A stretch of 64,000 nt of DNA from Setophaga petechia. Its lineage: Eukaryota > Chordata > Aves > Passeriformes > Parulidae. Below are positions 33,051 through 46,398 of the stretch, piece by piece; the stretch's first letter is position 1; each line of letters opens with the position of its first letter. The notes under the pieces are model-generated. The model saw nothing but the letters and a program-made list of their open reading frames with translations. It was not told the DNA's origin and ran no database searches. The position numbers were made by a program, and so were the translations under genes. The stretch lies in NCBI GenBank assembly GCA_024362935.1, contig JANCRA010000040.1, positions 6,386,001-6,450,000 of the forward strand. The letters run 5' to 3'.

Positions 33051-36000
33051 ACCTACAGCATCCTTCCTGTTTTAAGTTATTAAATGAAGGAGAAGGAGTC
33101 AAATCTTCACCTACTGGCAGTTGCTTTTGTGGAGTTTATGCAGAAAGCTTCATCAAGCTTTGATTAAACCAGACAAAATGTTTCTTCCAAAATATCTTGT
33201 AGCCAAACATACAGATCTGTTGCTATTGATATATTTCATTAATCCATTTTGTGAGTATGTCTGACAGCATGTTCTCTCCCTGTCTCTCTCATCTCCTTCA
33301 CATTCAATGTACTTAAATACCAATTTCTAGGTTTAGCATTTGACATTTTAGTTTTGACAAGTACTTTGAATTCAGTGTAGAACAATGAAATCACATAATT
33401 TTTTTTTTACTTTCAGATATGTTCCTGATTGTTTTACTGTCAAGGAAAAAAAAATGTTCTTCCACATAAGATGTTGATTTCATTTGCAGAATTTCAAACA
33501 AACTGAAAAAATAAATTATTCCGACAGTTTTCCTCATGTATCTTTGGAAAACTGATGTTTATTTTAGAAGCCTCAGATGACAGTAATTTGTATTTTAGTA
33601 CTCACTGGTGTACTCTAGTCTTGCAGATAATAAAAGAACATGTATGCCATTGGTACATTGCATGGAGTATCCCAAAACTGTCAAAAATTAGTCCCTTTAT
33701 GCAGCTCCGAAGTTGCTACAGTACTTCCTGTCCCCTTGAGATTCTTGCGACTGTTCAGTCAATCAAAATCCAAGTGGAACAACTAGCTCTTGAGGACACT
33801 GAATTTGTCAAAGTCCTTTGAAGATGTGGCATTTGATTAAAAAGATCAAAATGACAGTAAAATTGTCTGTAGTATCTGTGACTTCTTTTCCTGAAACCAT
33901 TGCACTAAAATTTTTAAACATTGAGAGTGTTTGAAGACTTCATTTTGGAAATTGCATTTTTATGATAAGTAACTTCAGAACAATTTTAAAGGATATTACA
34001 ATGCCTGTACGAATGATCAAAAATTGCAAATTATTTAATAAGTGGGCATGATTTTTTATGTCATGCCAGTGTAGAAAGACAGTGAAGCACAGCAAGCAGG
34101 GACTGAGCTGAGATGTAGAAGTCTAATTCTGTAATATTGCAGGTAGCTGTTCTCTACCAGAGTTATTAGAACTCTCTGTCCCTTGAGAAATAGTAGAATT
34201 TCCTTTGCTTGCTTTATTCTCAACTCTTTAGACCACTTAATAGAAAACAAGAAATAATCCTTCTGAAAAATCACTGTAAGTAGATAATTTAGATTTTATT
34301 TTCCCTCTATTTTTTCCCTCTCTGTATTTTATCACACTGCCTAATTAGGAAGATACTCATGATAGGTGAGAAAATTGCTTGAATATTGGGGGCCTTTTGT
34401 TGGCTTATTTTGAAGCAGCAGAAAGCAACTAGAAGCACCAAAAGTGTTCAGATTCAGTTCTAAATATTGACCTAATAAATTTCTAACAGGAATTTATTTT
34501 GTAAGAGCCATTAAAAAACCCCAAACTTTTTAATGCAAGCTAAAATATAAGTTGGGAATAGGATTTGTGTTACTCATGTATTGTAAGTGGTATCAGAAAA
34601 GCTACTAGGATATGCATTTCTTTTCTCCTCTTTTTCCCTTACTTTTTTGCCATACAAAACCAGCTATACATGTGCCTTCGTGGAGTTTTAGTTTTCATCA
34701 TTACATGTGGTAATCTCTTAAATAAAGGTATTGGATAACTATTGCAGATTACAAATACAGCACAATAGGCTACATGCATCTTTTCCTCATTTCCAGCTAG
34801 GATGTTTGATAAGAACAAGATTTTTTTTTTCCCAGTTGGACAGGCTTCTGGTTGTGCAGACAGTGAATGAGACCAGTTTAACATCAATATTCTCAGTAAA
34901 ATTAGACAAATGTATTAGTAATCTTGCTCCAGTCTGTGTGCTGACAAGCAGTGCATGAGTAATGAAGAGGTCTTTCCAATGTGACCCTTCTGCAGAGCAC
35001 TAATGAACAGGGTTGTGCATTATTAGTTGATAGTACATACCACAATTAGAACAAAGAAATGCAGTTTAGGGTGCTGTTTACCTATCTAGTATTCTAGTGG
35101 GTTTCTTTTAGGGAACAAAAGAGAAGTGGGATTTCTCTGCTGGACAGGGACAAGTGATGTTTTCCTTGTTTTTTAAGGAATTAATGCTTCTTCAAGAAGA
35201 ATGTAGAAAGTTTCAAGAAATTATTGTTCCTATCTTTACAGTCAAAAAAGTGGGCTATCTGACCTGTAAAAATATTTTCATTTAAATTGCAGTATGGGTG
35301 AACAGATAAATGCTTTTAAAATGAAAAGTCATGTTCAGTTAAAGGTAATGAACACTTGACTTAAAAATGGAAATACATTTTTTTTTAGCTTTTGACATCT
35401 ACTCTTACCTCAGAACTAACAGTTGAACAAATCCCATTTTCTGGCTTTTTCTCTAACATGCTGACAGACCTTATATTTTGCTTCCTGTTTGCTGATTTGG
35501 TGATAATGGGCAACAATATTTATGACAAAATTAGTTTTTGTATACTTCAGAGTGCAAATTAGCTCTTTAAGTCTTTTGAAATTGTTCAGTTTCATATCAA
35601 GAGAGAAAGTAAGATAGTATGGAACATAATTTCATGTCAGAATCATTGCAATCTATAGGTGCTTATTTAAACGAGGAGATAGCTATGGGGAGTTGTCAGA
35701 GGTCCAAGGATTCTAGTTACAATAGCACATTGCTCCAGTTTGGCATTACTGACACACAGACAATGCTGAAACCCACAGCACAGTCATGCACTGGACAAAG
35801 GCAGATACTCACCCCCCAACACAGAAATTATCTTTTGGCGCAGTAGTGTGAATGTGGAGATGATTTTTCTGCTCCTTCAATCTTGCAGCTGTGTGTACAG
35901 AGGTAGTAGAAAGGAGATATGTGATGAGTTGCTGGTTGGAAGCAGAGTGTGGAAGGAAAATATCAACTGGCACTGAAATCAGTCAAGGGGTCTTTGGTCC

Positions 36001-37008
36001 TTGGATTTATATATATTTAAAGATACTCAGAGACACCTCCAAAGAGATCAAAAGAGATTGCAAAATATTCCAGAAGCCATGCTACTGTGGAAAAAAATAT
36101 TATCTCTCTTGACTTTTAAATTACAGATAGATGAGAATCATACTATAAAGGATGTTTTTAATAGTTATTTAATGATATATGTTCAGAATAAGGAACACCT
36201 ATAATCAGAGCATGAAATCATCAATCCATTTCAGCTGACCAGCTAATTTGAGGAAACATCTGGTCTGTGGTCTGCATGTCCCACAGATGACTGAGGAAGC
36301 CAAGAAAAAGTGCTTGGAAGCCAAGCAGTCTTCCAAGTTCAGTACAACGCAAAATTATTTGTTTTATTTCACTGAAAATGGTAAAGGCTGCTGGTGTACC
36401 AGACCACCTTGAAGTGTTTATGTTCAGGTTACACAGCTGTATGAGGAAGCTCAAGGTTTGCTTTTAATTGGAAGCAGAGGAAATGTGATTCTAATCCTCA
36501 TGTTAAAAGTAGTCTTTCAAAATATTTGGCTTTCTTAAAGCTAAAAGTTACCCCCAATCTGTAGTGTGCAATCCTGTAAAGTTGTGGAAATAGTGGAGGA
36601 AAGTTAAGTAATTTGTTTCAGAAGCCATTGTTCTGTCGTTTTGCTTACATTGGTTTCAATGAGAATTTGCTTGATCATTTGTATGTACAAATAGTGAAAA
36701 AGCAGATAGCCCAGCTGAATTGGGTAACATTTTTTACTAGTTTGGCAGTGGATCTTCCAGACAAAGTCCCTCTCCATGTATTCCAGATCAGCGCAATTAT
36801 TGTCCCTTGCGGTGCACCTTTGTTTGCAAAAGCAATGTCATTTTAGTAGTTCTATGTGCTAAAGGATTTTACAAAGGGAGCATGTAAATTTTAGAGCAGG
36901 GAAATGCAAGAGACCAAATTTTGCTCCTTTTTTTTTCTTTTTATACTAAATATTTTAGAACATGTGTATTTTGTTTCTGTTTACCCATTTTTACCTATTT
37001 TCCTTTAG

Positions 37009-37030
37009 ATATATATGTGTGTGTGTGTGT
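37009..37030. repeat. AT/GT microsatellite
   Basis: Four AT units followed by seven GT units, uninterrupted. Likely polymorphic. Confidence 0.9.
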
Positions 37031-37902
37031 AGAGCTGCAGGAATGCATGTGTGTATGTTAGACTTTCTCTAAGCCTAGCTGTTGGTTCTGATGCAAGTTT
37101 GACACCTCTAGTGAAGTAACTGTAAATACCTAGGGAAAATTAGATTTTAAGGTTAGTAAAGGATGTGTGAAAGTTGTGCTTCTTTTGTTTTTGCTTGCAA
37201 AGATTAACATGTTTCTGGGTATGTTTACACCAACCAAATGAACCAGGCATGAGATTTCTCTGCCATTAAACCAATTTCTGTATGCCATGTATGTTCTCTA
37301 GAACTGCCCCTAGAGTGCTGTGGGACTGTAGGTCCAGTTGTGGGCACTGGAGGAAATAATCCATGATTTGAACCTGACTGCAAAGAGAGAACAGGAGAAA
37401 GAACAAAGTGTCCCCATTTCTCTGAATGGTTTCTCCCCTTTAGATACACTACCTTACCCCACATGAAGTTATTTTCCTTTCCAGAAAAATGAATGGAGAT
37501 TAAAGCATTTTTTCCCCAAGTTCCCCATCTTGTAGAGAGGCTAGGGCAGGGGAGCCTGTGGGAAGCAAAAGCCCTTGGCTAAAATTAAGATAGCTACAAA
37601 GAGTAGTGAAGTTTTTCTCTCTGGAAAATTGGCTTTTGACCAAGGATAACCTTAAGGCTTTCCCGATGGGAAATTTAGCATACCTGTTACTGTGACCCTG
37701 CCCTAGTAACCCCTTGCACCTGTAGCAGCTCAGCAACTCAGCAATCCTGCTGTTTTTACAAATACTTGTGAGCTTAAAGCAGTTCTGGGTCATGAAATAA
37801 GTTTGTAAAACTTACGTTTTCACAGTAAAAAAATATAAAGCAAACATATTTTGATTTCTAAACAATTCCTTGTGTTATAATTTAACAGGAAATTTGTGGG
37901 GG

Positions 37903-37990
37903 CTTTTGTTGTTTTGGTTTTGTTTTGGTTTTTTTTTTTTGTTTTTGTTTTTGTTTTTTTTTTTTGTTTTGTTTTTGTTTTTTTTTTTTG
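37903..37990. repeat. T-rich (TTTTTG)-like low-complexity tract
   Basis: About 88 bases of T runs broken by single or paired G at irregular intervals. The other strand would be an A-rich tract with C. No AATAAA/TTTATT signal or retrocopy body is recognised next to it. Confidence 0.85.
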
Positions 37991-40900
37991 CTTTGGGACT
38001 GTAATATGTGATTTAACTATATATATATTTTTTTAAATAATCTTTTTTTAATAAAGAAAAAGTGATCTCTTTAATTAATAACCATTGCTTTAAAAGAGCA
38101 ACTAAAATATTAAATGAAACTTAAGAGTGTCTTATATTTTCATTTTTCTGACTGATAAACATAGACATGTCTTTTAAACAGTTAAGCAAAGTTTTCTATC
38201 TGACCATTCAGGGAGCACTCTGGCAGTCACACTCCCACCATCAAAGACTTTTCATTGCTGGGGCTGAAGCCACTTTGCAGCAAGGCTCACACAGTCAAAA
38301 AAGGTTTCCCATAGCAGGGTCTCAGACATCTGAATCCTTTAAATAATTTAGTTAAGGTGCAGAACACAAAGCTAGCTTGAGCTGGGTGCCTCCAGGGAGG
38401 GACCCTGAGCAACTGAATCCTTGAGCTTTTATACCCTTGCAGTGTACGTGTGCCATAGTCTGGGCTCCTGCTGCTGGGTTCTTGGCTCCTGCAGTGTCTC
38501 TGAGTGCCTGCTCTCCTGGCTGGCCCCTCTGTTGTGCCTCTGTTGTGCAGAGGGGCAGCACCAGTTCACAGCCTTCTTCTGGGGCTCCCATCATTTCCCA
38601 ACACCAGCACCCAACCTGCAGCTCACACAGCAGCTGTACACTGAGGTATCTGCCCTAAATTAATTCCTCAGTGGGACCACTGAGGTTTGTGTTTGCTGAC
38701 TGTTCACAAGTTCCAGAGTGCTCTGCTATCCCACATGCTGAGTTTACCATTATGCACCATGAATTTTGTAGAATGGGAATTATAAAGCTTTACCTGATGT
38801 TTTGTTAACATCACAGTGGTTGTACACTGAGGATTTGTCATGCCTGACAAATCAAATAATAGATTCTCATGTACTGGGACGGGTGCCCATCAGTACACTC
38901 CAAATTAAACCATGAGAGGCATACTTAATCATATTGATTAGATGAGGAGAGTTAGAGATGTAGAGAAAGAATTTCAAATTGAGTAAAACTCAGAGGAAAA
39001 AAACAAACCCAAGAAAGGCAGGGCTGAACTGAAAATATCATCATACCTGGTAAATCCCCGTGCCAAGCTATCATGCCCTGCTTGCAGAAGAGGCAGGGGA
39101 GGGAGACAAAGTGGAGCCACATGTCTACCTCTGTCCCTGCCAGCACAGCCCAGCTTCATGGCAGTGAACCTTGTGGGTGCAGTGCCTATGGCTTCTGTGG
39201 CTCCTGTCAGTGAACTAGAGACAGTGCTAAGCAGGGCTGGAAATTGAGAGAATTACCCTCTAACTCATAGGGGGCCTTTCTAGAAGGCAATTGTCATACC
39301 CTAATAAACACTGCATCTCTTTGTGCTCTATTGACTAAAAATTATAATTCAAACCTTTAAAATATATATCACACTGCCTGTTTACTATAACATTAATCAG
39401 GTTGTACTGTTCCAGGTTGACTGACAAGATAATATATATTTAAATAAAAAATGACAGTGGGGCTCCACAAGATTTCCCTGGGATTCAAATGGCAATTAAA
39501 CATTACTCAGTCTTTGTACCACGAAATAATAAAGAGGTAGAACAATCAGATGGGAAACTTACAGCTGGCAAATACCATTTACATAAAGTGATCATTTATA
39601 GGAGGTCAATATTTACTGCACTACAGATACACAGTCTTTCTTTTTGTAAAAGTTAACCATAGGCCCATGGTACATGTCTTTGCTACAGAGATGACTAGTG
39701 AGGCTGCGAACAGCTATCAAGTAAATATACTGCCAAGTGCTATTACTACTTGTTCTTGCCATAGAAATAAGAAAAGCTTACATACAGTTCTTAAATGAGG
39801 GCAGTGTAAGTAGCTCTGGGCAGTAATTCAGAATGTCCAGTTGTGTCACTTTTTACAAGAGGACTGTGACTAACAATAGCTCTCTAGTACCAGGAATAGT
39901 GAGAGTAGGATGTGGAGATTCAGGTTATGGGTTATCCAAGTGCTGCTAACTCAGGCCCAGACCTTGTGGACTTTTTGAAAGGAATCTGTTATTTCAAGGT
40001 ATGGGGTTAGATTTGCAATACGAGGTAAAAGCACAGCAGTGTTAACCATCGGAGCTGACAGTAAGTGTGGTGTTGCCACTGAATAACAGCAGGAATTCTC
40101 TGCTGAAGAGAAGTCATACCTCAAAATTAAAATTGATTAGGGACTTAAAAAGCATAAAATCAGCTAGAGTGAATAAAATAATAGCTTAACTGACAGTATT
40201 TAAGAAAAAACCAAACCAAATTGCTCAGTTCTATTAATGCACTGAAACAGGGACAAAATCTCACTAAGAAGAACTGTAACAACATTTATTCAGGATGGAA
40301 CTGCTTGACAGCATGTTTCCTGAGCTCAGTAAAACATGTGGTGAGCTTAACAAGGGATAATCGATGTAAACCATTGTCTAACCCTAAATTCATTGTAGTA
40401 TTGCAGTGATAACCTGCACTTAAGGTTGCACTGCAAAATTTAGTCTCATAAAATATTGTCATAGCTGGATAATAATAATGAAATGTCAGTCATGTTTTTA
40501 TTCAGGCAATGTTCAAATAATTAATAGACAGATTCCTAACCATTAATATTCCAATTAATAGTAAATGTTTTATTACTTCAAATGCCCTAGAACATGCCTT
40601 AACTGAAAGTGACTTGTCTTTGAAGGTAAAAAAAACTCTCAACAACCTTGAGGTTTCCAAGTGTCTGAACCAGCGGAGTTTCTTCATTTAGGATAATGGA
40701 TGGAAATGTATTTTTACACATATGTGTAAGAGAGTATAATTTTAAGTCCTTATGTTTAAGATGCATAGTATATTCTTGAATGATGAAATATGTTCTCTGT
40801 CTCACTTGAAGATTATTTTTATTAATACAAGTACTGTTTAAACCAGATGGAAGTCAAAATGTGATCTGTGAATTTAGGACTACAGTCAGGGTTCTAGTAT

Positions 40901-43900
40901 TGCTGCTGAATTGGAGTAAGAAATACGTTTCAAATTGGAAAAAATGTATATTTTTATCATTAGCTTTGAGAAAAATTTTTAAAGTATCATAATACAGGTG
41001 TTTATATGTCCCAATCATAGTAAGGTTTGGGGTTTTTTTTTGTACTACAGATCTCTATGAAAGGGAAGTATTTTTCCAGAGACATTATTTTGTACAATAG
41101 CCTTGGGAAAAAATGTGACTTTTTTCCCCAAAGGATTTCTGTAGATTGCTTAAAAAATGAGCAAAATTAAAATCTTCAAATAAAACTGTTGATTTATTAC
41201 TTTGGATTAAGAATTTTTTATGCTTTTATTTTCATCCTTTGGAGATAAGTAATCGAAATTTTTACTTTGGCCTGTTTTACAATACTACTTCAAAGGAAGA
41301 TGGGAAATGAAATTATTGCTTCTTCACTGAACAAAGTAAAACATTCTTCCAAAAAATATTGCAAAAAAACCCCTGCTATTTCCAAACATACTTTATGCTG
41401 TATGTTTCTTAGTAGTGAGAAACACATTAAGACATCACAGCTACATTCTTTAACTGACAGTATCATTTCTGAGTATCAGGATGAATATTTTATTATGTCA
41501 AAGAAAGTCAATTGTATTTGCAATTAAAAAAAAAAGCATTATCAGAGAAAATGCCTTTGAGTTGTGTAAAACCAAGTTACTGTTAAATTTACCTTACCTT
41601 TTGAAATTTCTATTATATATTCTCTCTAAAAATATAATCTTACATACCTTTACATGCTATTCAATTATATGCCTTGGCTTTTAAATGTCTTTTCTGCTCT
41701 TCGGTACTTTGAATAGATGTGATGTATTATTTAGTGTTAGGAAGCCACCACTATTTAGTTACAAAAGCTCTTTTTATAATATTAAAAATGGAATATTATC
41801 TCCTTGTAGGAATTTATTATAAAAGTTAGACTAGGCTGTAGTTTTGGAGGAAGGATGCAGAACAGATGACCTTTGTGTCCAGTATTGAATTGATTTAATC
41901 TAATTAAAAGCCACATGAAATGGTCCCTGATGAAATGCTGCTAAGCAAGAACCTAATATTTCAGCTTTACATTTCTTTGCCAGCAGTGGCTCTCTCAGCA
42001 ATTTGGAGCATTATGAAATCTTTTTAATACCTGAGATGCTCCCAGGTTTCCTCCTAGGAACCACTTATAACATGGTTGCAGGCAGCAGCCCCAAGCCTTG
42101 CCAGGGTGGGCAGTCTGGCTGCAGTGCAAGCCAGAAATGTACTTTCCCAGCTGAAGACCTAAAATATCCTGATGTGCCGTCTTGGCTTGTCACCTCAGAT
42201 CCTCATCAGGCTGTGCTGCTTCTCACTGCCGAGCAGAGACGTGAAGGACGAGCTCCTGCCCTACTTTGTACAAGGTGGCTGTAAAGCACTCTCAGAGCCA
42301 CATCAGTGGTACCCAACTCTTTCTGATGTCATTTTGGAGAGGTGTTTTACCAGATGTGGCTGCCTGTAGGAAGCACAATGGGGAGTGTCAGGGACTACGA
42401 GGGGAGCAGGGTTCTTTCTGTTTTAACAGAGAAAAAAGAGATGGCTCTGGTAGAATGAGTTCATGTGGTTCAAATTGTTAGATAATAATTTCTAGGATGA
42501 TTAGTTATCTTTATTGCTGTAGTAGCTAGATGCTATCAACACTTATTTTGTATGCAGCAGAAAAGATTGTCTTGTGGAGGCTTGGTTGGCAGGGGGGAAC
42601 TGACACTTTGGTTTTTTTGGTTGTTATTTTTCTTTTTTATTGCTAGATCCAAGTAGATTCTTCGGAGCTAAAGGATTAATCCAGACTAGGATTATACTTT
42701 TTATACTGAAATTTCTGTTTTGTTTATACCATGTTTATGAGTATGGCTGAGGCAATACCTGATAGTTCTTGGTTTATAGATACTTTGGAGTTTGGGTAGC
42801 ATGGGTACACTGTGTAAATTTTCCTCAAAAAAAATAAATGTATTTGAAGAGACTTTGCTTCTCCATAATCTGGTTGCCTTGTGTATTTTTCTTTTTGGGC
42901 ACTAAGGTACTGAAACCATCACATAGATTTATGACTTTCCTAGAGAACTTACAGCAGCTCAACAAGTTTTTTATGTGCCCATTTGTTGTCTATTTTAAGC
43001 AGACTTGGTGGATACTTTTTATACCTGAATCAGTGTATGAGTCCCAGAATATTATTCATGCATAAATTTTCTTTTGAAAGCATAACATTTTTCATGCATT
43101 TAACTTTTTAGTCAAACAGAAGTGTAATGGTAAGTGTTGATTTCGTATAAAAATATTGAATGTTGAGTATATGAAGGGCTGAATTTAGAATGTAAATATA
43201 CAGAAAAGCAGATGGCTGAGAGCTGCCTATGTGAGTGTTCAATGCAAGTTTAGGCTGCAAGGTGTCATACTAGTAATGTGTCACACTCTGATTGTCCAGT
43301 TCAGCTGTTCACTACCAAAAGCCAGTCTAATGGAAACATTTTATTTCAAGAATTCACAGATTGTGGTCACCATGTGTACTGTGTATTAGTATTGGCAGTG
43401 GTTATAATTTGAAGGTAGTAACATCTAAAATAAAGCTTTGCTAGGTGCTACAGCAGCGTAAGGAATCAGTCCCTGCCCAAGGGGCAGGAAATGATCAGTG
43501 CAGACAGTAGGAGTACCCTCCCTCCCAAAAATAATCACCAGTGCTCATATGGGCAGTGGTGGTACCAAACTCTACAATATTTATGGATGAATCATGTTGA
43601 TGGGAGAAAGGAAGAAAACAGATCTTTTAGCCTAAATTTTCTTTATTTTCTAGACACTACAGGTGTCTAATACCAAGGATTAAGTGCTTGAGAGGTGTGA
43701 GAATGTTTTACCATTCCCACTGAAATTAACTGGTGGAGAGGCCTGAGGGCAGCTCTCAATCAGGCCTGAACCTGAGTTTTGAGGTGTTTGCCTTTGTATC
43801 CCCCTCATGTCTAAGTGTGTTCCTTTACAGTTTGCATCCAGAAATTTCTTGTAAAGGTTGTTTATTTAGTGCATAATTAGAATTCTAGCAATTTCTGTAC

Positions 43901-45289
43901 TTTCTAAGAGATAAAGGAAGAAGTGGAGTAATTAAAATCATATAGGAGAGGCATGCCTGTATCCACAAACCAATGTCGAACGACACAAATTTGTCAGGAT
44001 CATAGATGCGTAAACCCTACACAAAGATCTGCAACAGATTCTGTTATTTTCTTCCTACTTAAGGGCTTCTAGGAAATGAACTCAAGGGTTTTCTGGTATT
44101 TCTAGTGTTACAGGCTTCAGGACTTGATGCTCACCAAAATGAAATCTTGGAGGCTGTCCATTTTCCTGAAGGATGCACTGGGAATTGCCCTTTAGCACCT
44201 ATGAAGAAAAAAAATCATGACAAACATAAGGATTCTTCAATATAAATTGTTTTCAGTACTGTTAGAAAAGCTGCACCGTTCTCATTTTCTGTGTGTCCCT
44301 TTCTGCCTCTCCTTTCTTTTCTGCATTTATTAAATATTAATTATATGGTAATACACTCTATTAAATTACAGGAAAAATTCATGTGATTTTATGCTTTGAA
44401 TTTTGCAAACTCAGTAAGAAAGTACATTAAAACACCAGTAGAGATGTAGTGGAGTTGCATTCACTTCTGCCATGTAAGTCTGTACTGAATTTGTCCTATT
44501 GACATAAAACCTCTAGAAAATACACATTTTTACACAGATGTCATAACAATAGAATCATAACAAAATGAAAGCACTTGCTCTTTCTGCCTTTTTACTTAAA
44601 TCACCTTTGGATAGTATCAGTAATGGAAATGTGAATGTAAATAATAATATTAATGAGCAATGTTTCAAGGTCAAGGATATGTTTACAGGTCTTATCTAAC
44701 CTTATGCACCTGATGAGTGCCTGCAGGGTCTGAGCAGGGTGCTGCATGCCCATGGTGAATTAGGGAAAGCCAGAAAGTGACAGCTTCAATTTGCAGTACA
44801 TGTTCTACCCTGGGTTTTTTCATCAGACTCTTAGAAAGAAGGTTTTGGCAAGTTGTCTTCACGGGAACTTGCTGAAAACAGCTGAAGAAGCTTTACATGT
44901 GCTAATGCTCAGTCTGTGTTCCAGCATTGTTCCAGAATCTCCTTAGAAGGCTTCTTATGCAGTGGCTGCAGTTTGTGCCACCTGCAGTGACTGTGCCAGG
45001 ATTGATGGACATGGAGGTGTTTCTTGGTACCCCACCTGTGCCTCAAATCCATGCTCCAACACAGACTTGTTTGTGAACTTGTATGCTCACTGTTCTTGAA
45101 TTCATTTAATTTCTCACACTAACTGCAGATAAGATACAAGGCAGCTAAACAGATAAAACTCACTCTGTAAAAATAATGAGATACTGAATGGTGAAAACAT
45201 GTTGGGAATTTTGCATGTTCCTTAGAAAGTTTTTGCTAACAGCAGCAAAAACTCTTGGGTTTTGGTGCATCAGCTAGAGAGACTGGGAT

Positions 45290-45631
45290 TCATAGAGGAT
45301 TCTTCCAGGGTGTTTTCTGTGCACCATATCTTTTCCCATTCCAGTGCCCTGAGATCATCTCAACTTCTTGCCTTGCTTGAATATGTGCTTCCTTGGGTTG
45401 TTCTCCACCCAGGAAAGCCCTTCCTACTGTATCTCCTTGCTTCTCAGTTTGAAAATTTTCTGTTTGTAAAGGTCCTTCATTTCTTACAACTACTATATCT
45501 TCATGTATTCCACTGATCTCTCCTATCCTCTTCACCTGCATCACTAGACCTTCCCCATCAAAAGCAGCATTTACAGCACTCGTGGCATAAAGAGATTCTA
45601 GCAGATCTTGCCAGCCTTGCAGGGCTGGCAT
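45290..45631 (-). other. Unexplained open frame, 113 codons
   Basis: Uninterrupted ATG-to-stop frame on the minus strand with a balanced, hydrophilic composition (MPALQGWQDLLESLYATSAV at the start, KTPWKNPL at the end). It contrasts with the low-complexity frames around it. I recognise no family. No splice context, promoter or poly(A) tail is visible. It could be a relic of a retrocopy or transposon gene, or chance. Confidence 0.2.
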
Positions 45632-46321
45632 CCGGTAACTTGTGTGTCAGAAGATATTCCTATGAAGGCAGCCGCAGGAATATACCTCATATTAAGATAG
45701 TTCATAACATATTTAGGAAAGAGCCCTTACAGTATTAAAGTACCTATATTTTCATTTGTTGTGGAACTGTTCTATTTATTGGTAATTTAGACAATGCTTG
45801 CCTTAAAACCTATGTGTGTTTGAACCGTAACTGCCTGCAACTTGTTTGCACTTTGCAACATTCCTTTCCATCACATATAGAAGTTACTGAAAATGTTAGT
45901 TCAGTTTTAAATTACTCTTTGTGCAACTGCTGAAGCAAAAGCTTTGTAATTCCTTTCTACACAAGTATCTGGCTTAGAAGAGGACTAGTAACAGGTATCA
46001 TTAGGATGAAAAACAAAAATAAAGTGTCAATTTTAAACTGCCTTAATTATAAATTCTGAATATAGACCCCACTTCCTGAGCTCAATTGCATAGCCTTACA
46101 TAAAGACATTTTCTTGTTTATGCAGCTTTTTTCTTTGTTATTTTTAGTGTGTGCAATTGAAAAAAAAATGACATCCTGCACTCATAAGCTGAATCTGCTA
46201 CATAACCAGGGAGCAATAGTTCTGCAGTAGAGAGAAGTACTATCAAGTTGCATTGTATCCTATGTGGAATTAGTGAGCATGTGAACTGATCTGATATTAA
46301 GTTTTCTCTCAGTTGTCACCA

Positions 46322-46398
46322 GATGGGTCACTAGACCCATCCACCCACCCACCCAGCCACTGGTGACTGGTACTATTTACATAGTACCAGTCACCAGT
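46322..46398. repeat. Two adjacent perfect hairpins
   Basis: First hairpin: GATGGGTC (46322-46329) and GACCCATC (46334-46341) with a four-base loop. Second: ACTGGTGACTGGTACTAT (46359-46376) and its exact reverse complement (46381-46398) with loop TTAC. A CCCA-rich stretch (46340-46355) lies between them. No transposon, tRNA or known RNA is recognised. Confidence 0.9.

Larger units (their letters stand above)
33051..45289. other. Intron 2 segment, no gene seen
   Basis: Long AT-rich stretch. It includes an (AT)4(GT)7 microsatellite (37009-37030) and a T-rich low-complexity tract (37903-37990). About 42040-42380 and 38390-38660 are GC-richer islands with overlapping short frames and no motif I can name. 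Confidence 0.55.

Noticed and set aside
46340..46355. CCCA repeat read as a microsatellite
   Set aside because: There are only about three to four units. It is better described as the spacer between the two hairpins.
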